Shown here piece after piece: positions 9,234 to 18,060 of a stretch of DNA of 64,000 bases. The notes below the pieces were generated by a model. The model was not told the origin of the DNA. It ran no database searches and saw nothing but the letters and a program-made list of their open reading frames with translations. The stretch is from Puniceicoccaceae bacterium. Lineage in GTDB: Bacteria; Verrucomicrobiota; Verrucomicrobiia; Opitutales; JAFGAQ01. A program made the position numbers and the translations under genes. The DNA lies in contig JANQOQ010000008.1 of assembly GCA_028285755.1 (NCBI GenBank), forward strand, positions 753,399 through 817,398, written 5' to 3'. Each line of letters opens with the position of its first letter. The first letter of the stretch is position 1.

Positions 9234-10211
9234 TTAATTGGCTACGTGCCAGTTTTGGCGTTGCCAGGCGTGTTTTTGCAGAGCTACTAAGACCTCTTCG
9301 GATAGTGGTGGTAAATCCGAGACTTTCGTATTCATTTCGACCTGCCGGGTGTTACGCATGCCGGCAATAACGGTGGATACTGCCGGATGAGACATGGCAA
9401 ACTTCAGTGCGAGTTCAGGCATTGAGTATCCACTATCCGCAAATTCATTCTGGATTTTACCAACCCGTGTGACGACGCGTTTCAGACGGTCTCCACGAAA
9501 ATAGTTTTTGCGAAAGTCTCCTTTTTCGAATTGGGTTTGCTCGGTGAATTTTCCGGTCAATGCGCCTTCATCCATGGCCACGCGAATGATGACACCCACG
9601 TTATGCTCCTGAGCAACGGGTAGGATTTCCGCGATCGGTTCTTGCTCAAAGATGTTGTAGATGACCTGTATGGTATCCACCCAGCCATCCCGAATGAGGT
9701 CGATCACGCTGTTTTGATCGTGCTCGGGTGTGGAAATACCGATGGCTGCAATTTTGCCTTCCTGTTTGATTTTCTGAAGGATTTCAAAAGGTCGTGGATC
9801 GCGGTTCCAGGCACGCGTCCAGGTATGTAGTTGCAATAGATCGATGCACTCCACGTCGAGATTGCGAAGTCTTTGTTCGATATTCTCACGCAGGTAGGCC
9901 TCTGAATAGCGATCTTCGACCTTTTCATAAGGGCTTGGTGGCCAAAGGCCTGGCATGGTGGGTGGGGTTTTGGTCGCGACTATGATATCTTCGCTGCGTT
10001 CCTTAAGCATCTTGCCGATAATTCGCTCGCTATGCCCGTCTCCATAAACGGCGGCCGTATCGATGAAGTTCACGCCTCTGTCCAACGCTGCATGCAATGT
10101 GCGAACGGACTCTGCATCGTCCTGGGCACCCCAGCCTCCACCAATCGCCCAGGCGCCAAAGCCAATTTCAGATACGGTATAGCCGGTTTTTCCAAAGGTG
10201 CGGTACTTCAT
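9234..10211 (-). CDS. Aldo/keto reductase
   Basis: 325-residue NADPH-dependent oxidoreductase of the AKR superfamily ((beta/alpha)8 barrel), cytoplasmic. The catalytic tetrad is visible: D51 and Y56 (FIDTAAVYGDGHSE), K81 (VATKTPP) and H119 (LLQLHTW). The C-terminal GMRNTRQVEMN stretch is the usual cofactor phosphate-binding region. The substrate cannot be read from sequence. The ATG at 10211 is chosen because MKYRTFGKTG matches the family N terminus; an upstream in-frame ATG at 10247 would overlap mpl by 14 bp. It lies directly after mpl on the same strand, but a functional link is not evident. Confidence 0.92.
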   Translation of the reverse strand: MKYRTFGKTGYTVSEIGFGAWAIGGGWGAQDDAESVRTLHAALDRGVNFIDTAAVYGDGHSERIIGKMLKERSEDIIVATKTPPTMPGLWPPSPYEKVEDRYSEAYLRENIEQRLRNLDVECIDLLQLHTWTRAWNRDPRPFEILQKIKQEGKIAAIGISTPEHDQNSVIDLIRDGWVDTIQVIYNIFEQEPIAEILPVAQEHNVGVIIRVAMDEGALTGKFTEQTQFEKGDFRKNYFRGDRLKRVVTRVGKIQNEFADSGYSMPELALKFAMSHPAVSTVIAGMRNTRQVEMNTKVSDLPPLSEEVLVALQKHAWQRQNWHVAN

Positions 10212-10233
10212 AGGGGATCGAATTGTTATGGTA

Positions 10234-11649
10234 CTAAATAGACTCAATCGTCTTTTCTATAATGCCGTCGAAAGAACCGTTGGTGAAGAAAATAATCACT
10301 GTTTTCTGTTTCCGCTTTTGAACTTCAGGTTGAAGCGCTGTGCATAGTTCTTCGTTTGTCGAAAATGCTATTGTATCTACGCCTGCCTCATTGAGTGAAG
10401 ATGCCAGCTTTTGAGTATTCAGGCGTTGATTTGGCTGCAGTAGGTGAGGTCGATGGATGCCGCCGATGAATACTTGGTCCGCTGATTTAAAGGCTTCCGG
10501 CCATAAATCCTGAAATGCGGGGGAGCGTGAAGTATTGCTACGTGGTTCAAAACAAGCCCATATTTGGTATTTTGGGAAACGGGATTTCATGCTCTCGAGG
10601 GTTTGCCGCACCGCAGTAGGATGATGCCCGAAATCCTCAAACACGTAGAGGTCAGGTGATTCGTAACGTAGCTCTTGCCTCCGTTTCACACCTCTAAATT
10701 GATTTGCTGCATCCGATTGATATTGGTACGGGTTATCCGGATTTTGCTGTAAGGCACACGCCAGGCTAGCCATCGCGGCGTTGCGTGCATTGTAGAGCGC
10801 AGGTAGCTCCCAATGGATATCTATCCATGCCTGGCCGTTGAGCAAAAGGCTGAACGAGCTTCCGGTGGCTGACTCCTTAAAATATACAATTTGCAGATCG
10901 TTCTGTGCACCTGTCCCGACCCGCCAGACTTTCGAGTGCGCTTCATCTGTAACCCACTGGGTTAGTTTCGGGTCATCCCCATTGATGAGTATGTGCCCGG
11001 ATTTGGGCACCAGCCTGACGACGTGCGAAAAGCTGCGCTGGATATCCTCCAAATCCCGAAAGATGTCCCCATGATCAAACTCCAGGTTGTTGATAATAAG
11101 AACACGCGGGTAATAATGGATGAACTTGCTGCGCTTATCGAAAAACGCACTGTCATACTCATCTCCCTCGATTACGAAGGGCGCGAGCTTACCGCCCAAG
11201 GCTGAAGAGGGCTCCTTGCTTTGAGGGACCCCGGCTATTAGATACCCCGGATTCGCTCCTTCTTGTTTCAGTATATGCGTGATCAGGGCAGTGGTAGTGG
11301 TTTTGCCATGCGTGCCGGTGACTACCAGCGTGTCTCTTGTTCCGATCAGGAGCTTGCCGATTAATTGGGGTAGGGATAGAAAGGTAAGATAACGGTGCTC
11401 GAGTAACCATTCGGCTTCCGGATTTCCGCGCCCGATGACATTACCAACTACGACCAAATCGGGTGCGAGCTTTTCCAGCCTGGATGCGTCGTAGCCACTG
11501 TATGCCTTGATGCCCGCATCGAGTAATCGAGCCGACATGGGGGGGTATAAATTTTGATCAGACCCGGTGATTTTGTGCCCTTCTTGTTTCAACAAAATAG
11601 CGACCGAGCCCATTGCAGTGCCCCCTATGCCCATGAAATAGATATGCAT
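10234..11649 (-). CDS. mpl: UDP-N-acetylmuramate:tripeptide ligase (murein recycling)
   Basis: Mur ligase family enzyme of about 471 residues. It attaches recovered L-Ala-gamma-D-Glu-meso-DAP to UDP-MurNAc, by-passing MurC/D/E. Seen: an N-terminal nucleotide-binding loop FMGIGGTAMGS, the ATP loop VTGTHGKTTTT, NLEFDHGDIF in the central domain, and VFEDFGHHPTAV. The order and the HIYFMGIGGTAMG start fit Mpl better than MurC. The ATG at 11649 begins at the conserved strand; a GTG at 11667 is in frame just upstream. Presence of Mpl implies meso-DAP peptidoglycan and recycling. The 3' end overlaps only an alternative start of the reductase. Confidence 0.9.
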   Translation of the reverse strand: MHIYFMGIGGTAMGSVAILLKQEGHKITGSDQNLYPPMSARLLDAGIKAYSGYDASRLEKLAPDLVVVGNVIGRGNPEAEWLLEHRYLTFLSLPQLIGKLLIGTRDTLVVTGTHGKTTTTALITHILKQEGANPGYLIAGVPQSKEPSSALGGKLAPFVIEGDEYDSAFFDKRSKFIHYYPRVLIINNLEFDHGDIFRDLEDIQRSFSHVVRLVPKSGHILINGDDPKLTQWVTDEAHSKVWRVGTGAQNDLQIVYFKESATGSSFSLLLNGQAWIDIHWELPALYNARNAAMASLACALQQNPDNPYQYQSDAANQFRGVKRRQELRYESPDLYVFEDFGHHPTAVRQTLESMKSRFPKYQIWACFEPRSNTSRSPAFQDLWPEAFKSADQVFIGGIHRPHLLQPNQRLNTQKLASSLNEAGVDTIAFSTNEELCTALQPEVQKRKQKTVIIFFTNGSFDGIIEKTIESI

Positions 11650-11712
11650 ATGATTCTCTATGAGCACTATGCGAAATGAAGCGCGTGGACGGCAACTTCT
11701 AAATAAAGCTAA

Positions 11713-13302
11713 TTAACAAGGCAGTTTTAGTGCAAACACGATATCATCATCTTCATTATTTGCGAGGGTCAGTTCACCGTTGTGCAGCCGTGTGAATTCG
11801 TTGGCAAGCGAGAGCCCCAGACCCAGCCCCCGAATATCGCGGTTCCGGGAGGGGTCCCCCCGGTAGAAGCGGTCAAATATCAGTTCAGCGGCGGCCTGGG
11901 GAATTGCTTTACCGGTATTCTTTAGTTTGAGTTGGATGCTGTTTTCAGAAGCAATTCTTTCGAGGCTGGCAACTACATTCCCTCCTCTGCGATTATACTT
12001 AATTGCGTTTGAGGTGAGGTTGGCGATGATCTGGCGTATGAGTGCCGGGTCTCCCACGACGATCGCTTTCGCATCGCTTTCGATCTCAAAGTTTAAATCA
12101 GGAGCGATGAGTCGGGCATCGTCGAATTGATCCCGGATTAGATGATCAAGATCCACTGGTTTTTGCTCGATCGGGTAGCGGCCACTGTCTACGCGCGATA
12201 AGGTAAGTAGTTTATCTACGATGTTTTGCAGGCGCTGGACTTCCTCGATTAACGAACTCAGCTGCGCTTGTTCCTCAGATCCCGTGGGGCTGTTCTGGAG
12301 TGCCTGATCGAGATTACCATAAAGGATGGTGAGGGGGGTATTTAACTCATGCGCAGCATCTGCGCTAAACCGTCGGGATTGCAGGAAACTTTTTTCGAGG
12401 CGTTCCAGCATTTGGTTATACACTTCGATGAGTTTTGAAAATTCGTTTGCCCCTTTTTCAGGATGGAGGCGTTCACTCAGTCCTGCGGCGGTAACCCCTT
12501 CGGCGGCTCGGGTGAGGCGTTTTACGGGTTGGATGGCTTTGTTTGCAACGACCCACGCGCCCAGAGCAATCAACGCGAGCGCGACAGGTATGGAGGTTAG
12601 AAAGGTTTGATGGAGCTGCCGCATATCCGTCAGAATTTGTGAATTGGATTTTGCGAGGATGGCGACATGACCGGGAGCAGGCAGTATCAATAGGCGCCAT
12701 TTTTGATCATTTGATTCGTCTATCCATTTATATTGCGGTTCGCCAAATTCGAGTGTTTGACGGGGGGGCGGATCCGGGAAAAAGGATCGTGGGTCTGTTG
12801 TGTTATTGGAAGCGGTGGGGGGGAGCTGGCCTGAATCCCGACGGGGAGGCGGTTGCCGCAGGTTGTCTTCACGTCGGGGCGGGGGTCTGCGGTCCGGAGG
12901 TGCCAGATCCGGGTTTCTGCGAAATTGGTCTAAGGGGGTGTCAGTGTCTGCCAAGGCAGGCCATTCATCCGGAATCGGGGAAATCGCCCAACCTCTCGAT
13001 TGGAAAGCTATACTCCCCTCATGCCGGACGACCAGGTATTCCGTTTCATGCCTTTCAAATTCAGCCTGCCACTCGAAGGTGCGATTTCGGCGATTATCGA
13101 TCCTACCGCGAATGACATCCATCACGAGGGGTGTAGCACTTTCGGCAGCCACCCGCTCAAGCTCGATATCCAGGGTTTTATATTTTTCATTGAGCAAGAG
13201 CCAATGCACGGCGAACGCAAATGCGGCCAGTGCCAGACCCGAAGTCAGCAGCGTGATGGCAACCACCTGAAAGCGGTAAGCGTTGAGCCGCAAAAAATTC
13301 AT
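11713..13302 (-). CDS. Sensor histidine kinase with Pro/Arg-rich periplasmic loop
   Basis: 529 residues. Membrane helices at about 13-35 and 233-254 enclose a periplasmic domain of about 195 residues. Within it, 128-182 is a low-complexity stretch with repeated PPPRR and DRRPP units. HAMP follows (about 255-307), then HisKA with the phospho-acceptor H318 (DAAHELNTPL), and HATPase_c with an N box (NLTSNAIKYN) and G boxes (RGLGLGLSLA). It pairs with the OmpR-type regulator upstream through a 4-bp stop/start overlap. The signal is unknown. The basic loop and the divergent EF-hand gene suggest anionic polymers, metals or calcium, which is inference only. Confidence 0.93.
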   Translation of the reverse strand: MNFLRLNAYRFQVVAITLLTSGLALAAFAFAVHWLLLNEKYKTLDIELERVAAESATPLVMDVIRGRIDNRRNRTFEWQAEFERHETEYLVVRHEGSIAFQSRGWAISPIPDEWPALADTDTPLDQFRRNPDLAPPDRRPPPRREDNLRQPPPRRDSGQLPPTASNNTTDPRSFFPDPPPRQTLEFGEPQYKWIDESNDQKWRLLILPAPGHVAILAKSNSQILTDMRQLHQTFLTSIPVALALIALGAWVVANKAIQPVKRLTRAAEGVTAAGLSERLHPEKGANEFSKLIEVYNQMLERLEKSFLQSRRFSADAAHELNTPLTILYGNLDQALQNSPTGSEEQAQLSSLIEEVQRLQNIVDKLLTLSRVDSGRYPIEQKPVDLDHLIRDQFDDARLIAPDLNFEIESDAKAIVVGDPALIRQIIANLTSNAIKYNRRGGNVVASLERIASENSIQLKLKNTGKAIPQAAAELIFDRFYRGDPSRNRDIRGLGLGLSLANEFTRLHNGELTLANNEDDDIVFALKLPC

Positions 13303-13967
13303 GGTTGGCGCATTTTATAGCCCACACCTCGCACGGTCTGGATGAGATGGGGCTCAAGGATGTCCACTTTTTCTCGCACTCGTTTTATGTATACGTCGAC
13401 GAGATTCGTATTGGGGTCAAAATCGTAGCTCCAGACGTATTCGAGTATTTGCATGCGTGAGTAGACGCGTTCCGGTGAGCGCGCCAGCAGCTCAAGCAGT
13501 GCAAATTCACGGGGGGTGAGCTCGATGGCTTCTTCTCCGCGCAGGACTTCACGGGTCATAAGATTGATTTTCAAATCTGCAACCTGCAGGATATTGGTGG
13601 GTTGCCCCTCTGATCTGCGGATGACAGCGCGCAGCCGGGCAATCAGCTCATCTACATGAAAGGGTTTCGGGATGTAGTCGTCTGCGCCGAGATTGAGCCC
13701 TTCGAGGCGATCTTCCAGATCGCCGCGGGCGGTTACCAGGATGACCGGGGTCTGGTCACCGGTTTGTCTGATTTTTTTGAGAACTTTGAGACCGTCCTTA
13801 CCTTTAATCATGATGTCCAAGACGACGGCATCGTAGGGATTATGCTGGATTTGCAGGAGGGCGTCATCACCATTATCCAGGCAGTCCACCACAAATCCCT
13901 CAGCGGTAAGTCCTTTTTTGATAAAGCTTTGTATCTTTATCTCGTCCTCAACAACGAGAATTTTCAT
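13299..13967 (-). CDS. OmpR/PhoB-family response regulator
   Basis: 222 residues from the ATG at 13967 (MKILVVEDE). The receiver domain has the acidic pair E7/D8, phospho-acceptor D51 (VVLDIMI), T79 and K101 (YIPKPF). A winged-helix DNA-binding domain follows at about 125-222 with ELTPREFALLELLA and NLVDVYIKRVREK. It is the transcriptional partner of the adjacent kinase (4-bp overlap). A repeated TTGTCAT motif and inverted repeat upstream (14011-14051) may be its autoregulatory site. An in-frame upstream start at 13994 would add nine residues before the conserved first strand and is less likely. Confidence 0.95.
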   Translation of the reverse strand: MKILVVEDEIKIQSFIKKGLTAEGFVVDCLDNGDDALLQIQHNPYDAVVLDIMIKGKDGLKVLKKIRQTGDQTPVILVTARGDLEDRLEGLNLGADDYIPKPFHVDELIARLRAVIRRSEGQPTNILQVADLKINLMTREVLRGEEAIELTPREFALLELLARSPERVYSRMQILEYVWSYDFDPNTNLVDVYIKRVREKVDILEPHLIQTVRGVGYKMRQP

Positions 13968-14010
13968 AGGGTTTGCATAGCGAATAAATCGCAAAATATC
14001 AAGAAACGTA

Positions 14011-14051
14011 AAATGACAATTTTGTCATTTCGCATAAGAGTATCTTGTCAT
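14011..14051. promoter_or_regulatory. Putative response-regulator binding region
   Basis: AAATGACA and TGTCATTT form an 8-bp inverted repeat (14011-14030) with a 4-base spacer. A further TTGTCAT occurs at 14045, 23 bases (about two helical turns) from the TTGTCAT at 14022. It lies between the regulator start (13967) and the divergent EF-hand gene, where an OmpR-family dimer that reads direct repeats could control both. Binding is inferred. Confidence 0.4.
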
Positions 14052-14068
14052 CTGTATTCGCTAGAGTG

Positions 14069-14509
14069 ATGGGCATGAAATTGCTCATTACGATCATCCA
14101 GATATTACTCCTCGCTGTCGTTTTTGGCATGCTGGGGCTTGCCCTCCAGGCTAAAAAACATCATTCCGCATTTTTACCCCCTTCTGCCGAGCTGATTGCC
14201 GATGAGCTCTTATCTTCCTACGATACCGATGAAAACGGTTTTATTTCGACCCAGGAGCTTCTTGTCGGGCTGAAGGCGATTCACGAAAAACATTTTAATG
14301 ACAGACCCCCCAGGCCCACGAGTAATCGTCCTGACGATCGGGGTCCGCAAAAATGGTTGAATACGCTGAGCGCTGAATTCGATGCAAATGAAGATGGGCA
14401 GCTTTCCAAGGAGGAGTTAATCCCGCTTCTCAAGGAACTGCGAGAGCACGCTCCCCACCGTCATCATGGCTTTGAAGGTCAAAAATCTGAATCTATTTCA
14501 CCTTACTAA
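14069..14509 (+). CDS. Membrane-anchored or secreted EF-hand protein
   Basis: About 146 residues. The N-terminal hydrophobic helix (about 4-27) is a signal peptide or anchor. Two canonical 12-residue EF-hand loops follow: D52-D54-N56-F58-S60-E63 (DTDENGFISTQE) and D105-N107-D109-Q111-S113-E116 (DANEDGQLSKEE). All side-chain ligands expected for calcium are present. The linker is rich in Pro, Arg and Asp (DRPPRP...RPDDRGP), echoing the sensor loop of the neighbouring kinase. ATGs at 14069 and 14075 are equally plausible starts; an upstream in-frame TTG at 14045 overlaps the putative operator. It is transcribed divergently from the two-component system. Confidence 0.82.
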   Translation: MGMKLLITIIQILLLAVVFGMLGLALQAKKHHSAFLPPSAELIADELLSSYDTDENGFISTQELLVGLKAIHEKHFNDRPPRPTSNRPDDRGPQKWLNTLSAEFDANEDGQLSKEELIPLLKELREHAPHRHHGFEGQKSESISPY

Positions 14510-14542
14510 TTATTAACGAAAATAGTGTATCCCTGAATAAAT

Positions 14543-15925
14543 ATGAAGAAAATCTCAGCTTTGTTAATACTCGTTAGCGTATTGAAGATTGCTGCACAAC
14601 CGGGGCCACAGGCACCCGCACCTGCATTGGATGCTACCAATGGGGTCGATATAGAAAGAACGCTCATGATCACCGATTTACGGGTGATCGAAGACCGACG
14701 CCGCACAAATCCCAATAACCGTAATGCTCCCTGGACGTTCCGAAACCTGATGGAGCAAATGGCCGGTGAGCACGATCCGGCTGACTTTACGCTGGCATGG
14801 CTACGGTTGTGGGAGCAGGATCAGACGATTAACGATACCACTTCAGCTGCACGCAGCGCAATCCGCGAGCAGATCATTGATCCCTGGATGGCTGCAAGCG
14901 GAGGGGAGCGTCTGGATTTATCCATCGCGCCGTTTAAGCTCCTGGCGATTGTGAACCGCATGGATTTGCGTGAGCATGATGGGGATGGTCGGGTGGAAAG
15001 CGCGGGAGAAGGACGCTTTGTATTTGGAGCGTTGACTCCAGATGGGCTACCACTGCCACCCATGGCCGGCACTGCACCCGGTGGATTTATGGTGATCTTT
15101 GAGTATGGGCTATTGGCGGATAACATGCAGTCCCTGCGTGACTGGACTTTGCTTTGGAATGAACTGGGGAGCCTTCCTTTAGGGAGCGAGGTCTACAATG
15201 CCCACCTGGAAGCGATTACCCGACGATTCAGTGATCGCCGCAATAACATCCGCCGCCTGAATAACAACGCCATTAATCAGATTCGCACGAATGAGGTGGC
15301 GCTCGCGCTGCCGTGGGAGTTGCGGGAGTTTGTAATTTCCCGCCGGAGTGGATTACTCGAGCAACAGGGAGTGAATGATACGCCTGATACCTTTACAGTG
15401 AACGGAACCCGGGAGCTTGCGAACCTCATCAATCGCAATGAAGCGGAGATTCTTGCAGGTACCTTTGATTTGCGCCGCAATCGCTATGGAGCTTCTTCGA
15501 TGTCGGGGCCGTTTCAGGCGACGGATATACAGGGGTTTGATCAGCGTAGGTTCCAGGTGAATGTATTTTTCGATCCGTTTCTCAATATCCCTTGGAGTGA
15601 TACCCGGATTAACAGTAATGAAGCACGGCATCTTTTTGCTTTGAATACTTGTAACGGATGCCATCGGGATGAAACGGGCACTGAATTCCTGCAGATAGGA
15701 TTCCCGGAATTTCATGGATTGCCTGAGTCACTCAATGTGCCTGCACATCTCGCAGAATTTCTAACCGGCGTGTTGGTGGAAGATCCGGTGGATCCCAATA
15801 TTCAACGGCAATTTAACGATTTACAAAGGCGGCAGCAGGACTTTGCAACCTTGGTTGAGAGCTTTAACACTACGGAGGAAGTCGGGGGGCCGAGGGTGGC
15901 CAACGCACCCCGGTTTGCTCACTGA
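14543..15925 (+). CDS. Secreted protein with a single heme-c-type CxxCH motif
   Basis: 460 residues with a signal peptide (about 1-19, ending IAAQ). One CNGCH motif at 370-374, preceded by HLFALNT and followed by RDETGTEF, is a typical covalent heme c site. The rest is rich in Asn and Arg and holds no family that can be named; FKLLAIVNRMDLRE and EYGLLADNM are recognisable conserved-looking blocks. The size and layout recall large uncharacterised exported proteins of Verrucomicrobiota, Planctomycetes and myxobacteria that carry one heme site. A periplasmic redox or binding role is an inference. A strong terminator follows. Confidence 0.75.
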   Translation: MKKISALLILVSVLKIAAQPGPQAPAPALDATNGVDIERTLMITDLRVIEDRRRTNPNNRNAPWTFRNLMEQMAGEHDPADFTLAWLRLWEQDQTINDTTSAARSAIREQIIDPWMAASGGERLDLSIAPFKLLAIVNRMDLREHDGDGRVESAGEGRFVFGALTPDGLPLPPMAGTAPGGFMVIFEYGLLADNMQSLRDWTLLWNELGSLPLGSEVYNAHLEAITRRFSDRRNNIRRLNNNAINQIRTNEVALALPWELREFVISRRSGLLEQQGVNDTPDTFTVNGTRELANLINRNEAEILAGTFDLRRNRYGASSMSGPFQATDIQGFDQRRFQVNVFFDPFLNIPWSDTRINSNEARHLFALNTCNGCHRDETGTEFLQIGFPEFHGLPESLNVPAHLAEFLTGVLVEDPVDPNIQRQFNDLQRRQQDFATLVESFNTTEEVGGPRVANAPRFAH

Positions 15926-15957
15926 CGTGGTGTTCTATGATAGGATAAAGATAATGG

Positions 15958-15979
15958 GCGGCCCTTTGGGGCCGCTTTT
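15958..15979 (+). terminator. Rho-independent terminator
   Basis: A perfect 7-bp GC-rich stem, GCGGCCC (15958-15964) with GGGCCGC (15969-15975), has a TTTG loop and is followed at once by TTTT and then CTGCTTTT. It lies 33 bp after the stop of the heme-c-type gene and separates it from aroA. Confidence 0.88.
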
Positions 15980-16000
15980 CTGCTTTTATCGACAGGGTGA

Positions 16001-17407
16001 ATGTGTTTAAAGCTTAACGCTTTGAACATGAATCAACCTGCACTGCCAGAATCACTGACTTTGACCCCCTTTGTGAAGCCCTTATCCGGGCAAAAGGTGT
16101 ATCTCCCTGGTTCGAAGAGTATCACAAACCGGACTTTGTTGCTGGCAGCGTTAAATGCAAAGCCCATTACACTGCAGGGAGTGCTGATCAGTGAAGATAC
16201 TGAGCTTATGCTCGAGTGTCTAGGGCACTTGGGCGTGAAAATCGAAACACTGGGGGACGATACTGTCAGGGTGCATGGGGTAGGCGGTGTGTTCCCTGTG
16301 AAAGCTGCAGAGCTTTATGTGGGCACGGCGGGGACGGTTGCGCGGTTGCTTATCAGTGTTCTGGGAGTAATGCCTGATGGCTGCTATTCGATCGATGGTT
16401 CGGAAGTAATGCACGGCAGGCCGATGAAGGGTCTCACGGACATGCTGCAATCGCTCGGTTGCGAGATTGACTTTCATGCTACTGAGGGAAGCCTGCCATT
16501 TACGCTTAAACCCGTTGGATTTAAAGCACATGAAGTTATGCTGGATGCCTCGCAAAGCAGCCAGGTGCTCTCTGGGGCATTGATGGCTGCCCCTTTGGCT
16601 AAAGCAGACTTGTCGATTAGTCTATCCAACGATAAAGTGCGCAAGCCCTACGTGGTTATGACGCAGCGCTTAATTCGTAATTTTGGGGGTCCGGAAATTC
16701 AAGTATCGGATGCATTTAATCATTTCGAGGTGAAAGCTTCTGAGGGGTATAGGATGCAAGGCGATGATTACCGGGTCGAATCGGATGCGAGTGCGGCAAG
16801 CTATTTTCTGGCGTTGCCCCGTGTGGTTGGCGGTGCACTGGATGTTTTTCATTTCAATGAGCGTGGATTGCAGGGAGATGCTGCCTTTATTGAGATTTGC
16901 AGAACCCTGGGTGCTCAAGCTGAGGTAATTAAAGATGAGGGCAATAAAGGGGTAACCATTTCTTACACTGGTACCTTAGGACATCCGCTGGATGCTGATT
17001 TTTACCCGATATCAGACACATTTATGACGTTGGCTGCGATTTCTCCGTTGCTCGGAAAACCGGTAAAGATTCGGGGATTGGCACATACGCGCAAGCAGGA
17101 GAGTGATCGGGTTTCCGCGATGACGGCTGAGCTCGAAAAACTGGGGCAGGAAGTGGAAGAGCAGGAAGACAGCCTGCACATTTTCCCCGATATCAAGGCA
17201 TTGCGCGAAGTCGCGCGTGAGGGCATATCGATTAAAACCTACAAGGATCACCGGATTGCCATGTCTTTTGCAATACTAGGCAGTTTGGATGTACTGGGGG
17301 ATGGAATGCCCTGGATGACCATTCGTAATCCGGCATGTGTAGAGAAGACGTTTCCCCGTTTTTTTGAAGTGCTGGAAACTCTGAGACTCGAAACCCTGAA
17401 TGGATGA
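16001..17407 (+). CDS. aroA: 3-phosphoshikimate 1-carboxyvinyltransferase (EPSP synthase)
   Basis: 468 residues (459 if the ATG at 16028 is used). It is the sixth step of the shikimate pathway, joining PEP to shikimate-3-phosphate. Seen: LPGSKSITNRTLLLAAL at the N terminus, GTAGTVARLL (PEP-loop equivalent of the enterobacterial NAGTAMRPL), RPMKGLTDML, SSQVLSGAL, KQESDRVSAM and KTYKDHRIAMSF. The two-domain length is normal. The ATG at 16001 has AGGG three bases upstream; 16028 has no clear ribosome site. The 3' end overlaps cmk. Confidence 0.95.
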   Translation: MCLKLNALNMNQPALPESLTLTPFVKPLSGQKVYLPGSKSITNRTLLLAALNAKPITLQGVLISEDTELMLECLGHLGVKIETLGDDTVRVHGVGGVFPVKAAELYVGTAGTVARLLISVLGVMPDGCYSIDGSEVMHGRPMKGLTDMLQSLGCEIDFHATEGSLPFTLKPVGFKAHEVMLDASQSSQVLSGALMAAPLAKADLSISLSNDKVRKPYVVMTQRLIRNFGGPEIQVSDAFNHFEVKASEGYRMQGDDYRVESDASAASYFLALPRVVGGALDVFHFNERGLQGDAAFIEICRTLGAQAEVIKDEGNKGVTISYTGTLGHPLDADFYPISDTFMTLAAISPLLGKPVKIRGLAHTRKQESDRVSAMTAELEKLGQEVEEQEDSLHIFPDIKALREVAREGISIKTYKDHRIAMSFAILGSLDVLGDGMPWMTIRNPACVEKTFPRFFEVLETLRLETLNG

Positions 17408-18059
17408 AATGAACCAGGATATAATAATAACGATTGATGGTGGGGCGGCATCCGGTAAATCCTCAACCTCGCGATTGCTCGCCGAAAAGCTGAATTTACT
17501 GCATGTGGATACAGGTTCCCACTATCGAAGCATTACCTGCTACCTTCTTCAAACGGGCTGTGAGGCGAGTGATCTGGCAAAGATAGAAAAAGAACTCAAG
17601 GCTTTAACGCTAAATACTGAAATTCAAGAGAGGAACTCTTTGCTGTTGCTCAACGATCAGCGCTACGAAGCAAGTGAACTGCGATCCGATGCGGTGAATG
17701 CGCAAGTCTCTCACTTTGCGGCTATACCGGCAGTACGTGAAAAGTTGCTGATGTATCAGCGCAGTCAGGTGCAGGTTGCTATTGATAGAGGATTTAGCGG
17801 GCTCGTGATGGAGGGTCGGGATATCGGTTCGGTGGTATTACCGGACGCTCCTTATCGTTTTTATTTGGAGGCGGATGCAGCAACCCGCCAGGCGAGGCGT
17901 GCCAAAGAGGGGCAACAGGATACTGTTTTAAAGAGAGATCAATTGGATTCCAGCCGCAAACAGGCTCCTATGAAAATACCGGAGGGGGCGATACGTATAG
18001 ATACTTCTCGAATGACTTTAGAAGCAGTTGTCGAATTAATTTTTAGCAGAATTAAGTAG
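17400..18059 (+). CDS. cmk: Cytidylate kinase
   Basis: 219 residues. It phosphorylates CMP and dCMP in pyrimidine nucleotide metabolism. The P-loop is GGAASGKSST (about 14-23). Next come HVDTGSHYR, the CMP-domain region, LVMEGRDIGSVVLPDAPYRFYL and QARRA near the lid. The start overlaps aroA by 8 bases (ATG 17400); an ATG at 17409 would remove the overlap and keep the conserved strand. The aroA-cmk linkage is common in bacteria and suggests one transcript. The next gene begins 1 base after the stop. Confidence 0.94.
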   Translation: MDEMNQDIIITIDGGAASGKSSTSRLLAEKLNLLHVDTGSHYRSITCYLLQTGCEASDLAKIEKELKALTLNTEIQERNSLLLLNDQRYEASELRSDAVNAQVSHFAAIPAVREKLLMYQRSQVQVAIDRGFSGLVMEGRDIGSVVLPDAPYRFYLEADAATRQARRAKEGQQDTVLKRDQLDSSRKQAPMKIPEGAIRIDTSRMTLEAVVELIFSRIK

Positions 18060-18060
18060 T

